This document shows positions 34,709-42,791 of a DNA stretch of 64,000 nucleotides, piece by piece (positions within the stretch are counted from its first letter, which is position 1; each line of letters begins with the position of its first letter). Source of the DNA: Ramlibacter algicola (GTDB lineage Bacteria; Pseudomonadota; Gammaproteobacteria; Burkholderiales; Burkholderiaceae_C); assembly GCF_016641735.1 (NCBI RefSeq), contig NZ_JAEDAO010000001.1, positions 2,852,001 to 2,916,000 of the forward strand. Direction: 5' to 3'. The translations under genes were made by a program, and so were the position numbers. A model generated the notes under the pieces. The model was not told the DNA's origin. It did no database searches and saw only the letters and a program-made list of their open reading frames with translations.

Positions 34709-34733
34709 CCGTGTTCTGCATGTCAAAACACGG
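34709..34733. promoter_or_regulatory. candidate IclR operator between regulator and Bug receptor
   Basis: CCGTGTT at 34709-34715 and AACACGG at 34727-34733 form a perfect inverted repeat around an 11-base spacer. It lies 17 bases upstream of the IclR start and 52 bases before the receptor start, in the only divergent control region of this operon. Confidence 0.5.
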
Positions 34734-34785
34734 ACCCCACCGCCGAGGGGCTTCCTAGCATGGTGGACACCCAAGGAGACAAGCC

Positions 34786-35760
34786 ATGAACTTCGCCAGA
34801 CACGTGCTGCATGCGATCGTTTGCGCCGGCGCCGCACTCGCCGCCCCGCTCGCCGGCGCGGCCGACTACCCCACCAAGCCGATCCGCCTGATGGTCCCGT
34901 TCGGCCCCGGCGGGATCACCGACGTCATCGCGCGGCAGGCGGCCAAGGCCATGGGCGACAAGCTCGGCCAGCCGATCGTGGTGGAGAACAAGCCCAGTGC
35001 GGGCCACATCGTCGCCATGCAGACGGTGGCGCAGTCGTCGCCCGATGGCTACACGATCCTGCTTGGCTCCAACACCGGGTTCAACGTCGCGCCCCACATG
35101 TACAAGAACCTCGGGTTCGACATCGGGAGCCTGCAGCTGATCGCGCCCGTGAACACCGCGCCGACGGTGCTGGTCGCGCGTCCCGAATTCGCCGGCAATT
35201 CGTTGGCCGACCTGGTCAAGATGGGCAAGGCCAAGCAAGGCGGCATCAACTACGCCTCGTTCGGCGTCGGCTCCAGCGCGCACCTGGGGATGGAGATCAT
35301 CAAGAAGGACCTCGGGCTCGAAGCCACGCACGTTCCGTACAAGGGCGACGCCGGCGTGTACACCGCGCTCATGGGCAAGGAAGTCGACGTCGGCTTCATG
35401 ACGCTCTTCAGCGCGCAGCAGCGCCTGCGTGCCGGCGAACTCAAGGCGCTCGCGACGCTGCAGGCCGACCGCATCCCGGCCTTCCCGGCCATCCAGAGCA
35501 CGGTCGAAGCGGGCGCGAAGAACTCCGACCTGCCCGTGTGGATCGCCTTCTTCGCGCCCGCCGGGACGCCGCGCGACGTGATGAAGAAGCTCGAAGACAC
35601 CCTGCGATCGGTGGTCAGCTCACCCGAGTTCGGGGAATTCCTGCGCAACCGCGGCGCCGAGCCGCTGACGATCACCAACGGGCAGATGACGCAGTTCATG
35701 ACGGCGCAGACCGCCAAGATCGGCCCGATCGTGCAGGCCATCGGCCTGAAGGCGGAGTGA
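34786..35760 (+). CDS. Bug/TctC-family periplasmic receptor (second operon)
   Basis: A protein of 324 residues with a signal peptide ending near LAGAADYP. The mature part begins YPTKPIRLMVPFGPGGITD and shows GQPIVVENKPSAGH and SPDGYTILLGSNTG. It is the first gene of the rightward operon after AAGGAG. Sequence identity with the receptor at 29162 looks modest, so the two probably bind different acids. There is no transporter partner nearby. Confidence 0.9.
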   Translation: MNFARHVLHAIVCAGAALAAPLAGAADYPTKPIRLMVPFGPGGITDVIARQAAKAMGDKLGQPIVVENKPSAGHIVAMQTVAQSSPDGYTILLGSNTGFNVAPHMYKNLGFDIGSLQLIAPVNTAPTVLVARPEFAGNSLADLVKMGKAKQGGINYASFGVGSSAHLGMEIIKKDLGLEATHVPYKGDAGVYTALMGKEVDVGFMTLFSAQQRLRAGELKALATLQADRIPAFPAIQSTVEAGAKNSDLPVWIAFFAPAGTPRDVMKKLEDTLRSVVSSPEFGEFLRNRGAEPLTITNGQMTQFMTAQTAKIGPIVQAIGLKAE

Positions 35761-35767
35761 AGCGCGC

Positions 35768-36985
35768 ATGAGAGTCGTCATCGCCGGCTACGGCATCGGG
35801 GGCGCCGCCCTCGCCCTGGCCCTGCAACGCTTCGGCATCGACTACGTGGTGCTGGAACAGGCACCACGCCTGGAGGAAGTCGGGGCGGGCGTCCAGCTCA
35901 GTCCCAACGGCGTCGCGGTGCTCAAGCACCTGGGCGTGCACGACGCGCTGGCGGCCGTCGCCTTCCAGCCCAAGGACCTGCTCTATCGCGACTGGCAGTC
36001 GGGCGAAGTGCTGATGCGCAACCCGCTCATGCCGCAGATCGACCAGCATTTCGGCTCACCCTACTACCATGCGCACCGTGCGGACCTGCTGGGCGTGCTC
36101 AAGGGCGCGCTCGAAGGGGACCGCGTCCGCCTGGGCTGCCGCATCACGTCGGTCGAGCAATCGGGCGGCGAGGTGCGCGCGAGGCTCGCGGACGGGACGG
36201 TCGAGTCCGGCGACGTGCTGGTGGGCGCCGACGGCATCCATTCGCTCGTGCGCAGCCAGTTGTTCGAAGCCGATGCGCCGCAGTCCTCGGGCTGCATCGC
36301 CTGGCGAGGCCTGGTCGATGCGAACGACGCCAAGCACCTGGGCATCACGCCATCCGCACACATCTGGATGGGCCCCGGCCACAGCGCCGTCATCTACTAC
36401 GTGTCCGGCGGTCGCAAGATCAACTGGATCTGCATCGGCAGCTCGCCGGCGGAGCGCAAGGAGTCCTGGTCGGCGACGGCCACGGTGGCTGAAGTGCTGC
36501 AGGAATACCGCGGCTGGAACAGCGAGGTGCTGGACCTCGTGAAGCTCACCGCGAAACCGTTCGTGACGGCGCTCTACGACCGCGCGCCGCTCAAGTCCTG
36601 GGTGCGTGGGCGCGTCGCACTGCTCGGGGATTCCGCGCACGCCATGCTGCCCTACCACGCGCAAGGCGCGGTGCAAAGCATGGAGGACGCGTGGGTGCTG
36701 GGCCGGTTGCTCGACCTCGAGCGGAACGCGGACACCGCGCTGGCGCGCTACCAGGACCTGCGGATGGACCGCGCCACGCGCGTGCAGGGCCAGTCGCGCG
36801 CCGCGGAGCACCGCTTCCACCTGAGCGACCCGGCCGAGGTGGCCGAGCGCAACGCGAAGTTCCGCAAGTACGACGCGCAATACAGCGGCGGCTTCCTGCC
36901 GCAGCAGGAATGGCTGTTTGGCTACGACGCGGACAAGGCCGCGCGCGGCACGGACGACAAATGGCGCGCGCTGCGCGCATGGTGA
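35768..36985 (+). CDS. FAD-dependent aromatic-ring monooxygenase (salicylate/3-hydroxybenzoate hydroxylase-like)
   Basis: A protein of 405 residues. The FAD Rossmann motif is VVIAGYGIGGAALALAL at 3-19, the DG motif DVLVGADGIHSLVR near 155, and the GD motif VALLGDSAHAMLP near 285. All three are intact, so this is a class A flavoprotein hydroxylase. The N-terminal EEVGAGVQLSPNG is characteristic of salicylate and 3-hydroxybenzoate hydroxylases. It begins seven bases after the Bug receptor gene stop. It suggests that the operon attacks an aromatic acid, although enzymes of this class vary. Confidence 0.87.
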   Translation: MRVVIAGYGIGGAALALALQRFGIDYVVLEQAPRLEEVGAGVQLSPNGVAVLKHLGVHDALAAVAFQPKDLLYRDWQSGEVLMRNPLMPQIDQHFGSPYYHAHRADLLGVLKGALEGDRVRLGCRITSVEQSGGEVRARLADGTVESGDVLVGADGIHSLVRSQLFEADAPQSSGCIAWRGLVDANDAKHLGITPSAHIWMGPGHSAVIYYVSGGRKINWICIGSSPAERKESWSATATVAEVLQEYRGWNSEVLDLVKLTAKPFVTALYDRAPLKSWVRGRVALLGDSAHAMLPYHAQGAVQSMEDAWVLGRLLDLERNADTALARYQDLRMDRATRVQGQSRAAEHRFHLSDPAEVAERNAKFRKYDAQYSGGFLPQQEWLFGYDADKAARGTDDKWRALRAW

Positions 36986-36990
36986 ACGCA

Positions 36991-37788
36991 ATGGAACACA
37001 TCCTCTATGAAGTCCAGGACGGCGTCGCGCGCCTCTGGCACAACCGGCCGCAGGCTCGCAATGCCGAGAGCCAGGGCCTGCTGCAGGAACTGGACGATGC
37101 GCTGAAGATGGCCGTCGCCGACGACGCCGTGCGTGTCATCGTCATCGCCGGCAAGGGCGAGCACTTTTCCGCCGGCCACGACCTGAAGGAAGCCGCGATG
37201 AAGCGCAGCAACTTCACGGTCGAGGAGCGCTGGGCCTTCGAGGAGCGCTACTACCTCGGCTACGCGATGAACATCTGGGATTGCCCGAAGCCCACCATCG
37301 CGCAGGTCAACGGGGCGTGCATCGCCGGCGCCTTCATGGTCGCCAACATGTGCGACATGGTCGTTGCGTCCGAGGACGCGTTCTTCTCCGACCCGGTGTG
37401 CCACACGCTCGGCGCGGCGGCCGTGGAAGTGCTGGTCCACCCATGGGTGCTCGGCGCGCGCAAGGCGAAGGAGCTGCTGTTCACCGGGGGCCGCATCACG
37501 GCGCGCGAGGGCCTGGAGATGGGCATGGTCAACAAGGTCGTGCCCCGCGAGCAGCTCGAGGCCGAGGCGATGGCCATGGCGCAGCGCATCGCACAGTGCG
37601 ACCCGTTCGCGCTGCGCCTGGTCAAGCGGTCGATCAACCGCGGCCTGGACATGCAGGGCTTCCGCAGCGCGATCCAGGCGCACTTCGACACCCACGAGCT
37701 GAGCCACCTGTCCGAGGGCTTCCAGCGCCGCCGGGCTGAAGGCCTGGCGAACGCGATCCAGCGCACGCCGCAGGCGGACAAGGCCTGA
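36991..37788 (+). CDS. enoyl-CoA hydratase/isomerase family protein (paralog 2)
   Basis: A protein of 265 residues. The ATG at 36991 aligns with the paralog at 32259-33053; an ATG at 36979 would overlap the monooxygenase stop. It shows HFSAGHDLKEA, the WAFEERYYLGYAMNIWD insertion and LGAAAVEVLVHPWVLGARKA. The similarity to paralog 1 is very high throughout, so they come from a duplication and probably act on related CoA esters. Standard hydratase glutamates are not obvious at the usual places. Confidence 0.85.
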   Translation: MEHILYEVQDGVARLWHNRPQARNAESQGLLQELDDALKMAVADDAVRVIVIAGKGEHFSAGHDLKEAAMKRSNFTVEERWAFEERYYLGYAMNIWDCPKPTIAQVNGACIAGAFMVANMCDMVVASEDAFFSDPVCHTLGAAAVEVLVHPWVLGARKAKELLFTGGRITAREGLEMGMVNKVVPREQLEAEAMAMAQRIAQCDPFALRLVKRSINRGLDMQGFRSAIQAHFDTHELSHLSEGFQRRRAEGLANAIQRTPQADKA

Positions 37789-37792
37789 GGCG

Positions 37793-38713
37793 ATGGATCG
37801 CAACGACACCAGCGCCATCGCGGATGGCGTGCGGCAGCTGTACGCCGGCTGGGGCAAGGGCGTGGGCATCGCCGAGATGCGCCGCCAGTGGGAACACTTC
37901 GTGGCCCCGAAGCGCGTCACGATCGCGACCGAAGACGTCGAGGCCAACGGCGTCCGCTGCCGCTGGGTGCGCGCGTCCGGCTGCGACACGCGCCACGCCA
38001 TCCTGTTCCTGCACGGCGGCGGCTACCAGATCGGCTCGGTCGACTCCCACCATAACCTGATGGCCGCGCTGTCCGCCGCGTCGGGCTGTGCGGTCCTCGG
38101 CGTCGACTACCGGCTCGCGCCGGAGCACCGCTTTCCCGCGGCCGTGGACGACGTGTTGGCCGCATGGCAGTGGCTGGCGTCGCAGGGGTTCGCCCCTGGC
38201 CAGGTGGCGGTCTGCGGCGACTCGGCAGGCGGCGCACTGGGCATCGCGCTGATGACCATCCTGCGTGACAAGTCGCTGCCCCTGCCCGCGTGCGCGGTGG
38301 CGATGTCGCCCTGGGCCGATCTCGAGGCGCACGGCGACTCCTTCCGCTCGAACGCCGAGCACGATCCGGTCACGCAGCGCGAGGTGCTGCTCGTCATGGC
38401 CCGCACCTACCTGGGCCGCAGCGGCGACCCCCGCGACCCGCTCGCTTCGGTCGTGCACGCCAACCTCTCGCGCCTGCCGCCGCTCCTGGTGCAGGTGGGC
38501 AGCAATGAAGTCCTGCTGGACGACGCGAGGCAACTTGCTGCCCGCGCGCAGGAGCAGGGTTGCGCCGTCACGCTCAGCGAATGGGACGGCATGTTCCACG
38601 TCTTCCAGCTGTTCACCGGCCGGCTCCGGCAAGCCGACGCCGCCATCACGGAGGCAGGCGCGTTCCTGCGCACCCACCTCCATCCCCGAGACACCGACCG
38701 GATTTCCCGATGA
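37793..38713 (+). CDS. alpha/beta hydrolase of the hormone-sensitive lipase (type IV) family
   Basis: A protein of 306 residues with HGGGY at 74-78 (oxyanion hole), nucleophile S144 in CGDSAGGA, an Asp near 242 in NEVLLDDAR and His in GMFHVFQ. DYRLAPEHRFPAA between them is the family hallmark. It hydrolyses short-chain esters or lactones. It begins four bases after the crotonase and overlaps the CoA-transferase ATG by four bases. In this pathway it could open a lactone or remove an ester group, which is inference. Confidence 0.87.
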   Translation: MDRNDTSAIADGVRQLYAGWGKGVGIAEMRRQWEHFVAPKRVTIATEDVEANGVRCRWVRASGCDTRHAILFLHGGGYQIGSVDSHHNLMAALSAASGCAVLGVDYRLAPEHRFPAAVDDVLAAWQWLASQGFAPGQVAVCGDSAGGALGIALMTILRDKSLPLPACAVAMSPWADLEAHGDSFRSNAEHDPVTQREVLLVMARTYLGRSGDPRDPLASVVHANLSRLPPLLVQVGSNEVLLDDARQLAARAQEQGCAVTLSEWDGMFHVFQLFTGRLRQADAAITEAGAFLRTHLHPRDTDRISR

Positions 38714-39933
38714 CCACTGCACTCGGCCACATCAAAGTGCTGGACCTCACACGGGTCCTCGCCGGCCCCTGGGGCACCCAGATCCTCGCGGACCTCGGCG
38801 CCGACGTCACCAAGATCGAGCGGCCCGGCCCGGGCGACGACCTGCGCGCCTGGGGCCCGCCCTTCCTGAAGGACGCCGACGGCGTCGAGACGCGCGACGC
38901 CGCCTACTTCCTCAGCGCCAACCGCGGCAAGAAGTCGGTCACGCTGGACATCGCCACGCCCGAGGGCCAGGAGATCATCCGCAAGCTCGCCGCCGAAGCC
39001 GACGTGCTGGTGGAGAACTACAAGGTCGGCACGCTGGCGCGCTACGGCCTGGGCTACGAGCAGCTGCGTGAACTGAACCCGCGGCTGGTCTATTGCAGCA
39101 TCACCGGCTTCGGCCAGAGCGGCCCCTACGCCCACCTGCCCGGCTACGACTACATCTTCCAGGGCATGGGCGGGCTCATGAGCATCACCGGCCTGCCCGA
39201 CGGCGAGCCCGGCGGCGGGCCGCTGAAGACCGGCATCCCGATCACGGACATCGTGACCGGCATCTACGCCGCGACGGCGATCCTCGGCGCGCTGGAACAC
39301 CGGCACGTGAGCGGCCGCGGCCAGCACGTGGACATCGCGCTGCTGGATTGCCTGGTGAACGTCACTGCCTGCGCATCGCTGAACTACTTCCTGTCCGGCA
39401 AGGTGCCGCAGCGCCTGGGCAACGGCCACTCGAACATGGTCCCGTACCAGGTGTTTCGCTGCAAGCAGGGCGACATCATCATCGCCGTCGGCAACGATGG
39501 CCAGTACCGCACGTTCTGCGAGCTGATCGGCCGGCCCGAGCTGGCAGCGGACCCGCGCTTTTCCAGTTCCGCCCAACGCAGCCGCAATCGCGAGGCACTG
39601 GTGCCCCTGGTCGCCGAGGCGATGCTGCAGAAGACCATGGCGGAGTGGGTACCGCTGCTGGAAGCGTCGAACGTGCCGTGCGGGCCGATCAACGACCTGC
39701 GCCAGGTGTTCGAGGATCCGCAAGTGCGCCACCGGGGCCTCAAGCTCGACCTGCCGCACGCGTCGGGCGTCGACTCGCCGGCGGTCGCGAGCCCGATCCG
39801 CTACTCCGACTCGCCGATCCAGTACCGCGAAGCCGCCCCGCGCCTGGGCCAGCACACCGACGACGTGCTGCGCACGCAGGCAGGACTGGATGACGCGCAG
39901 ATCGCCAGGCTGCGCGAGATGGGCATCGTGTGA
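38710..39933 (+). CDS. class III (CaiB/BaiF) CoA-transferase
   Basis: A protein of 407 residues. It begins KVLDLTRVLAGPWGTQILAD, holds RGKKSVTLDIATPEGQ and, near 175-190, GIPITDIVTGIYAA, where D180 matches the catalytic aspartate of formyl-CoA transferase. The family passes CoA between carboxylic acids. It is encoded between the hydrolase and a GTG-started crotonase, both with four-base overlaps. It would activate or recycle the acid substrate by CoA exchange, complementing the ATP-driven synthetase of the left operon. Confidence 0.9.
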   Translation: MTTALGHIKVLDLTRVLAGPWGTQILADLGADVTKIERPGPGDDLRAWGPPFLKDADGVETRDAAYFLSANRGKKSVTLDIATPEGQEIIRKLAAEADVLVENYKVGTLARYGLGYEQLRELNPRLVYCSITGFGQSGPYAHLPGYDYIFQGMGGLMSITGLPDGEPGGGPLKTGIPITDIVTGIYAATAILGALEHRHVSGRGQHVDIALLDCLVNVTACASLNYFLSGKVPQRLGNGHSNMVPYQVFRCKQGDIIIAVGNDGQYRTFCELIGRPELAADPRFSSSAQRSRNREALVPLVAEAMLQKTMAEWVPLLEASNVPCGPINDLRQVFEDPQVRHRGLKLDLPHASGVDSPAVASPIRYSDSPIQYREAAPRLGQHTDDVLRTQAGLDDAQIARLREMGIV

Positions 39934-40694
39934 GCTCGGACGTCCTGCGCTACGAACTCGCGGGCACGACGGCCGTCCTGACGCTGCACCGGCCGGAGCA
40001 GCGTAACGCGCTCGACGATGCGTTGCGTGACGCGCTGGCCGCCGCCATCCGCCGCACGCGCGACGACCCGCAGGTCCGCGCCGTGGTCCTCACCGGCGCC
40101 GGTGGCCACTTCTGCGGGGGCGGCGACGTGAAGACGCTGCAGGCCATGGGCGACGACCCGGACCTGGCGCTCGCCACGCGCGCGCGCATGCAGGCGCTGC
40201 ACGGCTGGTTCGGTGAATTGGTCGATCTCGAGAAGCCGGTGGTCGCCGCCGTCGATGGAGCCGCGTTCGGCGCCGGCCTGTCGTTGGCGCTTGCAGCCGA
40301 CCACGTCATCGTCTCGCCACGCGCGAAGCTGTGCGCGGCATTCGGCCGCATCGGCCTGGTGCCCGACGCGGCGGCGATGTACCTGCTGCCGCGCCAGGTC
40401 GACCTGGCGCGCGCCAAGGACCTGGTGTTCACGGGGCGCGTCGTCGAAGCGCAGGAAGCAGTCGCGATCGGCCTGGCGCATCGCATGGCGGACGACGTCC
40501 GTGACGCCGCGATCGCCACCGCTGTGGCGTTCAGCCAGTTGCCTCCCGCCGCCACCGGCATGGCCAAGGCGATCATGAACCGGAGCTTCGAAAGCTCGCG
40601 CGAGCAGGTGCAGGCGCAGGAAGCGCTGGCCCAGGCCGCGTGCCGCACGAGCGAGGCGCATCGCGCTGCACTCGCGCGCGCCCTGCAGCGCTAA
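39930..40694 (+). CDS. enoyl-CoA hydratase/isomerase (canonical crotonase)
   Basis: 254 residues starting at a GTG that overlaps the CoA-transferase stop (GTGA). The oxyanion hole GGHFCGGGDVKTLQ and AFGAGLSLALAADH are present. Instead of the two hydratase glutamates it has AFGRIGLVPDAAAMYLLPR, which resembles PaaG-type isomerases with an aspartate. It is only distantly similar to the other two crotonases here. Last gene of the operon; its stop codon overlaps that of the convergent synthase-like gene. Confidence 0.87.
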   Translation: MSSDVLRYELAGTTAVLTLHRPEQRNALDDALRDALAAAIRRTRDDPQVRAVVLTGAGGHFCGGGDVKTLQAMGDDPDLALATRARMQALHGWFGELVDLEKPVVAAVDGAAFGAGLSLALAADHVIVSPRAKLCAAFGRIGLVPDAAAMYLLPRQVDLARAKDLVFTGRVVEAQEAVAIGLAHRMADDVRDAAIATAVAFSQLPPAATGMAKAIMNRSFESSREQVQAQEALAQAACRTSEAHRAALARALQR

Positions 40695-41404
40695 GTCCGC
40701 CGCGCCATCGCCAGCCACTGCGCAGCAGGCAGATCCCAGCGGTCCTCGATGGCTTCGGCGCGCGCAGCGAGCACGTCTTCCGGCGGCACGTCGCCGCGAT
40801 GCGCCAGCACGACCACGTTACCGGCCGCGGTAGGCGGGAACTGCCAGACCGCGCGCGGCTGCAGGCCGACGCGCAACCGGGCCACGCTGGCTCGCGCATC
40901 CATCGCAGCACCCACCAGGTTCACCGCCAGCGTGCCGCCCTCGCGCAGGCAGGTCCGGCACGCGGCGTGGAACGGTTCGTCGTCGAGCGCAGGCCGCTCG
41001 ACCGCCGCGTCGTACGCGTCGACCTGGATCACGTCGGCGCCTCGCTGGCAGGCCGTGACGTAGTCGCGCGCATCCGCATGCACGAGGCGCAGGCCGTCGC
41101 CCTCGCGCGGCAGGTCGAAATGCGCATGGCAGGCCTCGATCACCTCGTGGTCGATCTCCACCGCGGTCGCTTGCATCCCGAGCACGCGCCACGCGAACTT
41201 CGTCAGCGACCCCGCGCCCAGCCCGAGCGTGACGACGTGCTGCCGCCCGAGCGTGTCCACGTCATGGAAGAGCAGCCAGCCGAACATGCGCACCGCGTAC
41301 GCCATCTCCAGCGCGTCGGGGTCGTCGAGGCGCATCGCGCCCTGGCACCAAGGCGTGCCGAAGTCGAGCAGTCGCAAGCCGTCTTGTTCGCGGATCCGGA
41401 TCAT
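40691..41404 (-). CDS. spermidine synthase-like SAM-dependent protein
   Basis: A protein of 237 residues from the ATG at 41404. Longer readings enter a REP-like hairpin (translated as [11 protein letters not shown]), a known artefact. It has the polyamine synthase core: VVTLGLGAGSLTKFAWRV as the nucleotide-binding loop, AVEIDHEVIEACHAHF, and ADVIQVDAYDAA at the active site. The aminopropyl-donor gatekeeping residues are not clearly conserved, so it may be a general methyltransferase-like protein rather than SpeE. Stand-alone gene, convergent with the catabolic operon. Confidence 0.75.
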   Translation of the reverse strand: MIRIREQDGLRLLDFGTPWCQGAMRLDDPDALEMAYAVRMFGWLLFHDVDTLGRQHVVTLGLGAGSLTKFAWRVLGMQATAVEIDHEVIEACHAHFDLPREGDGLRLVHADARDYVTACQRGADVIQVDAYDAAVERPALDDEPFHAACRTCLREGGTLAVNLVGAAMDARASVARLRVGLQPRAVWQFPPTAAGNVVVLAHRGDVPPEDVLAARAEAIEDRWDLPAAQWLAMARRT

Positions 41405-41414
41405 CGATCTGTCG

Positions 41415-41432
41415 TTCCCGCGGAGGCGGGAA
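41415..41432. repeat. REP-like hairpin in the leader of the spermidine synthase-like gene
   Basis: TTCCCGC-GGAG-GCGGGAA is a seven-base stem 11 bases before the ATG at 41404 (minus strand). It belongs to the same repeat family as the elements at 43337, 63363 and elsewhere. It could affect ribosome access. Confidence 0.7.
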
Positions 41433-41454
41433 TCCAAGGCGTCCATTCTCGCCA

Positions 41455-42693
41455 TCACTTCACCTCAGCCTTCGGCTCCGCCCACCGCGGCGCCCAATCC
41501 ACCCCGGCGATCGCCTGCGCCAGCACCAGCTTCCGCTCGCGCGACATCCCCTTCAATGCCAGCGCCACCCACTGCGTACGTGCGAGGTTGATCTGCCCCG
41601 TCTCCGCCCAGCGCCGCGCTTCCTGCTGCGGGTTGTGCAGCATCGCCGCCAGCCAGCTCGCCTGCCCCGGCTTCAGGTCGCGTGCGCGGACGCCCAGGTA
41701 GTGCATCGCAGCTGCGTCTGCGCCGCACAGGCCTTCGCCCCAAGGCGCGGTGTCGAGGTACAGCCGCAGGATGCGCGCCTTGCCCAGCGTACGCTCCATC
41801 TCCACGGCGTACAGCAGCTCGCGCAGCTTGCGCACCGGGCTGCGCTCGCCGCCGGCGACCAGGAGCTTGGCCACCTGTTGCGACAAGGTGCTGGCGCCAC
41901 GCTCGACCCGCTGCGCTTCCTCGTTGCGCACCAGCGCCGCCGCCATCTCGCGCAGGTCGTAGCCGGGGTGCTCCCAGAAGCGCTGGTCCTCGGCGGCGAT
42001 CACCGCGCGCGCGATCCAGTGGTCGGCCGTCAGGCGGCTGTCGCGGCGGCCGCAGGCGTTGACCGCATTCGCCCAGCTCTCGGTGCCGAGCCCTGCGACC
42101 TGGAAGCCTTCGATCCGCGGGCTGATCGCGAGCGTGCCGGCCGGCAGCGAGAACTCTGCGGTGAGCGAGAAGCGGCCTTCGATGTGCGCGCGCCGGACCT
42201 CCGGCACCTGCGCGGCGACCAACGCATAGCCGTCGGCCAGCGAGGTCCAAGGCACGTCGAGCCGCACCTGCATGCGGTCGGCCTGCAGGGAGCCGCGCCA
42301 TTGGCCCTGCACCCGGCCGGCGTGGATCTCGCCCGCCAGCCGGTCCATGTCCCGCCGTACGGTGAACGCGACCTCGTCCAGTTGCAGCGCCTCCGTGCCC
42401 AGGCCCGGCGGCTGCAGCACGCAGGGTCGGCAGCGCACGTGCAGGACGCCGTCGCGCCAGGCGAACGCGAGGCGACCGTGGCGCGTCGGCAGTGAGTGGC
42501 CGGCGAGCAGCGGTCCGCCCCACCACGAAGTCGCAAGCCGGATCGCGGAGGGCACGCCGACGGTCATGCGGACGGGTCCGGCCGCGACGGGGACGGACCA
42601 CTCGCCAGGGAGCGGCGCGAGCGCGGCGCGGATGGCGAGGAAGGCGCCGAGCACGGCGGCGACGAGCAGCGTGAGAAGGATGGCGAACCACAT
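41455..42693 (-). CDS. GT51 peptidoglycan transglycosylase with long N-terminal extension
   Basis: Encodes 412 residues. A membrane helix (about 3-22) is followed by a 200-residue region with no recognised domain, including CRPC at 88-91. The GT51 domain starts at about 225: AVIAAEDQRFWEHPGYD with catalytic E235, GASTLSQQVAKLL at 267-279, and ERTLGKARILRLYLDTAPWG near 300-319. There is no transpeptidase domain. Standard monofunctional transglycosylases are about 230 residues, so the extension is unusual. It is the third gene of the exosortase operon. Confidence 0.82.
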   Translation of the reverse strand: MWFAILLTLLVAAVLGAFLAIRAALAPLPGEWSVPVAAGPVRMTVGVPSAIRLATSWWGGPLLAGHSLPTRHGRLAFAWRDGVLHVRCRPCVLQPPGLGTEALQLDEVAFTVRRDMDRLAGEIHAGRVQGQWRGSLQADRMQVRLDVPWTSLADGYALVAAQVPEVRRAHIEGRFSLTAEFSLPAGTLAISPRIEGFQVAGLGTESWANAVNACGRRDSRLTADHWIARAVIAAEDQRFWEHPGYDLREMAAALVRNEEAQRVERGASTLSQQVAKLLVAGGERSPVRKLRELLYAVEMERTLGKARILRLYLDTAPWGEGLCGADAAAMHYLGVRARDLKPGQASWLAAMLHNPQQEARRWAETGQINLARTQWVALALKGMSRERKLVLAQAIAGVDWAPRWAEPKAEVK

Positions 42694-42719
42694 GAGGATG
42701 CGTGTTCCGTGGAAGTTGT

Positions 42720-42764
42720 CATTGCGGGCTTGACCCGCAATCCACACGAAGGGGCGCCAGCCCC
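42720..42764. repeat. REP-like palindrome pair
   Basis: ATTGCGGG-CTTGA-CCCGCAAT at 42721-42741 and GGGGC-GCCA-GCCCC at 42751-42764 lie between the transglycosylase and exosortase genes. They match the 20198-20241 copies almost base for base. Confidence 0.8.
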
Positions 42765-42791
42765 GCATGGACGACGACAGTGACGGGGCCT

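Noticed and set aside
26849..40694. Horizontally transferred genomic island
   Set aside because: The composition resembles the flanks, and no integrase, tRNA end or transposase is present. The clustering alone is not evidence of transfer.
41405..41458. Extended N-terminus of the spermidine synthase-like protein
   Set aside because: The added residues ([11 protein letters not shown]) are the translation of a palindromic repeat seen at many gene borders, so the start at 41404 is preferred.
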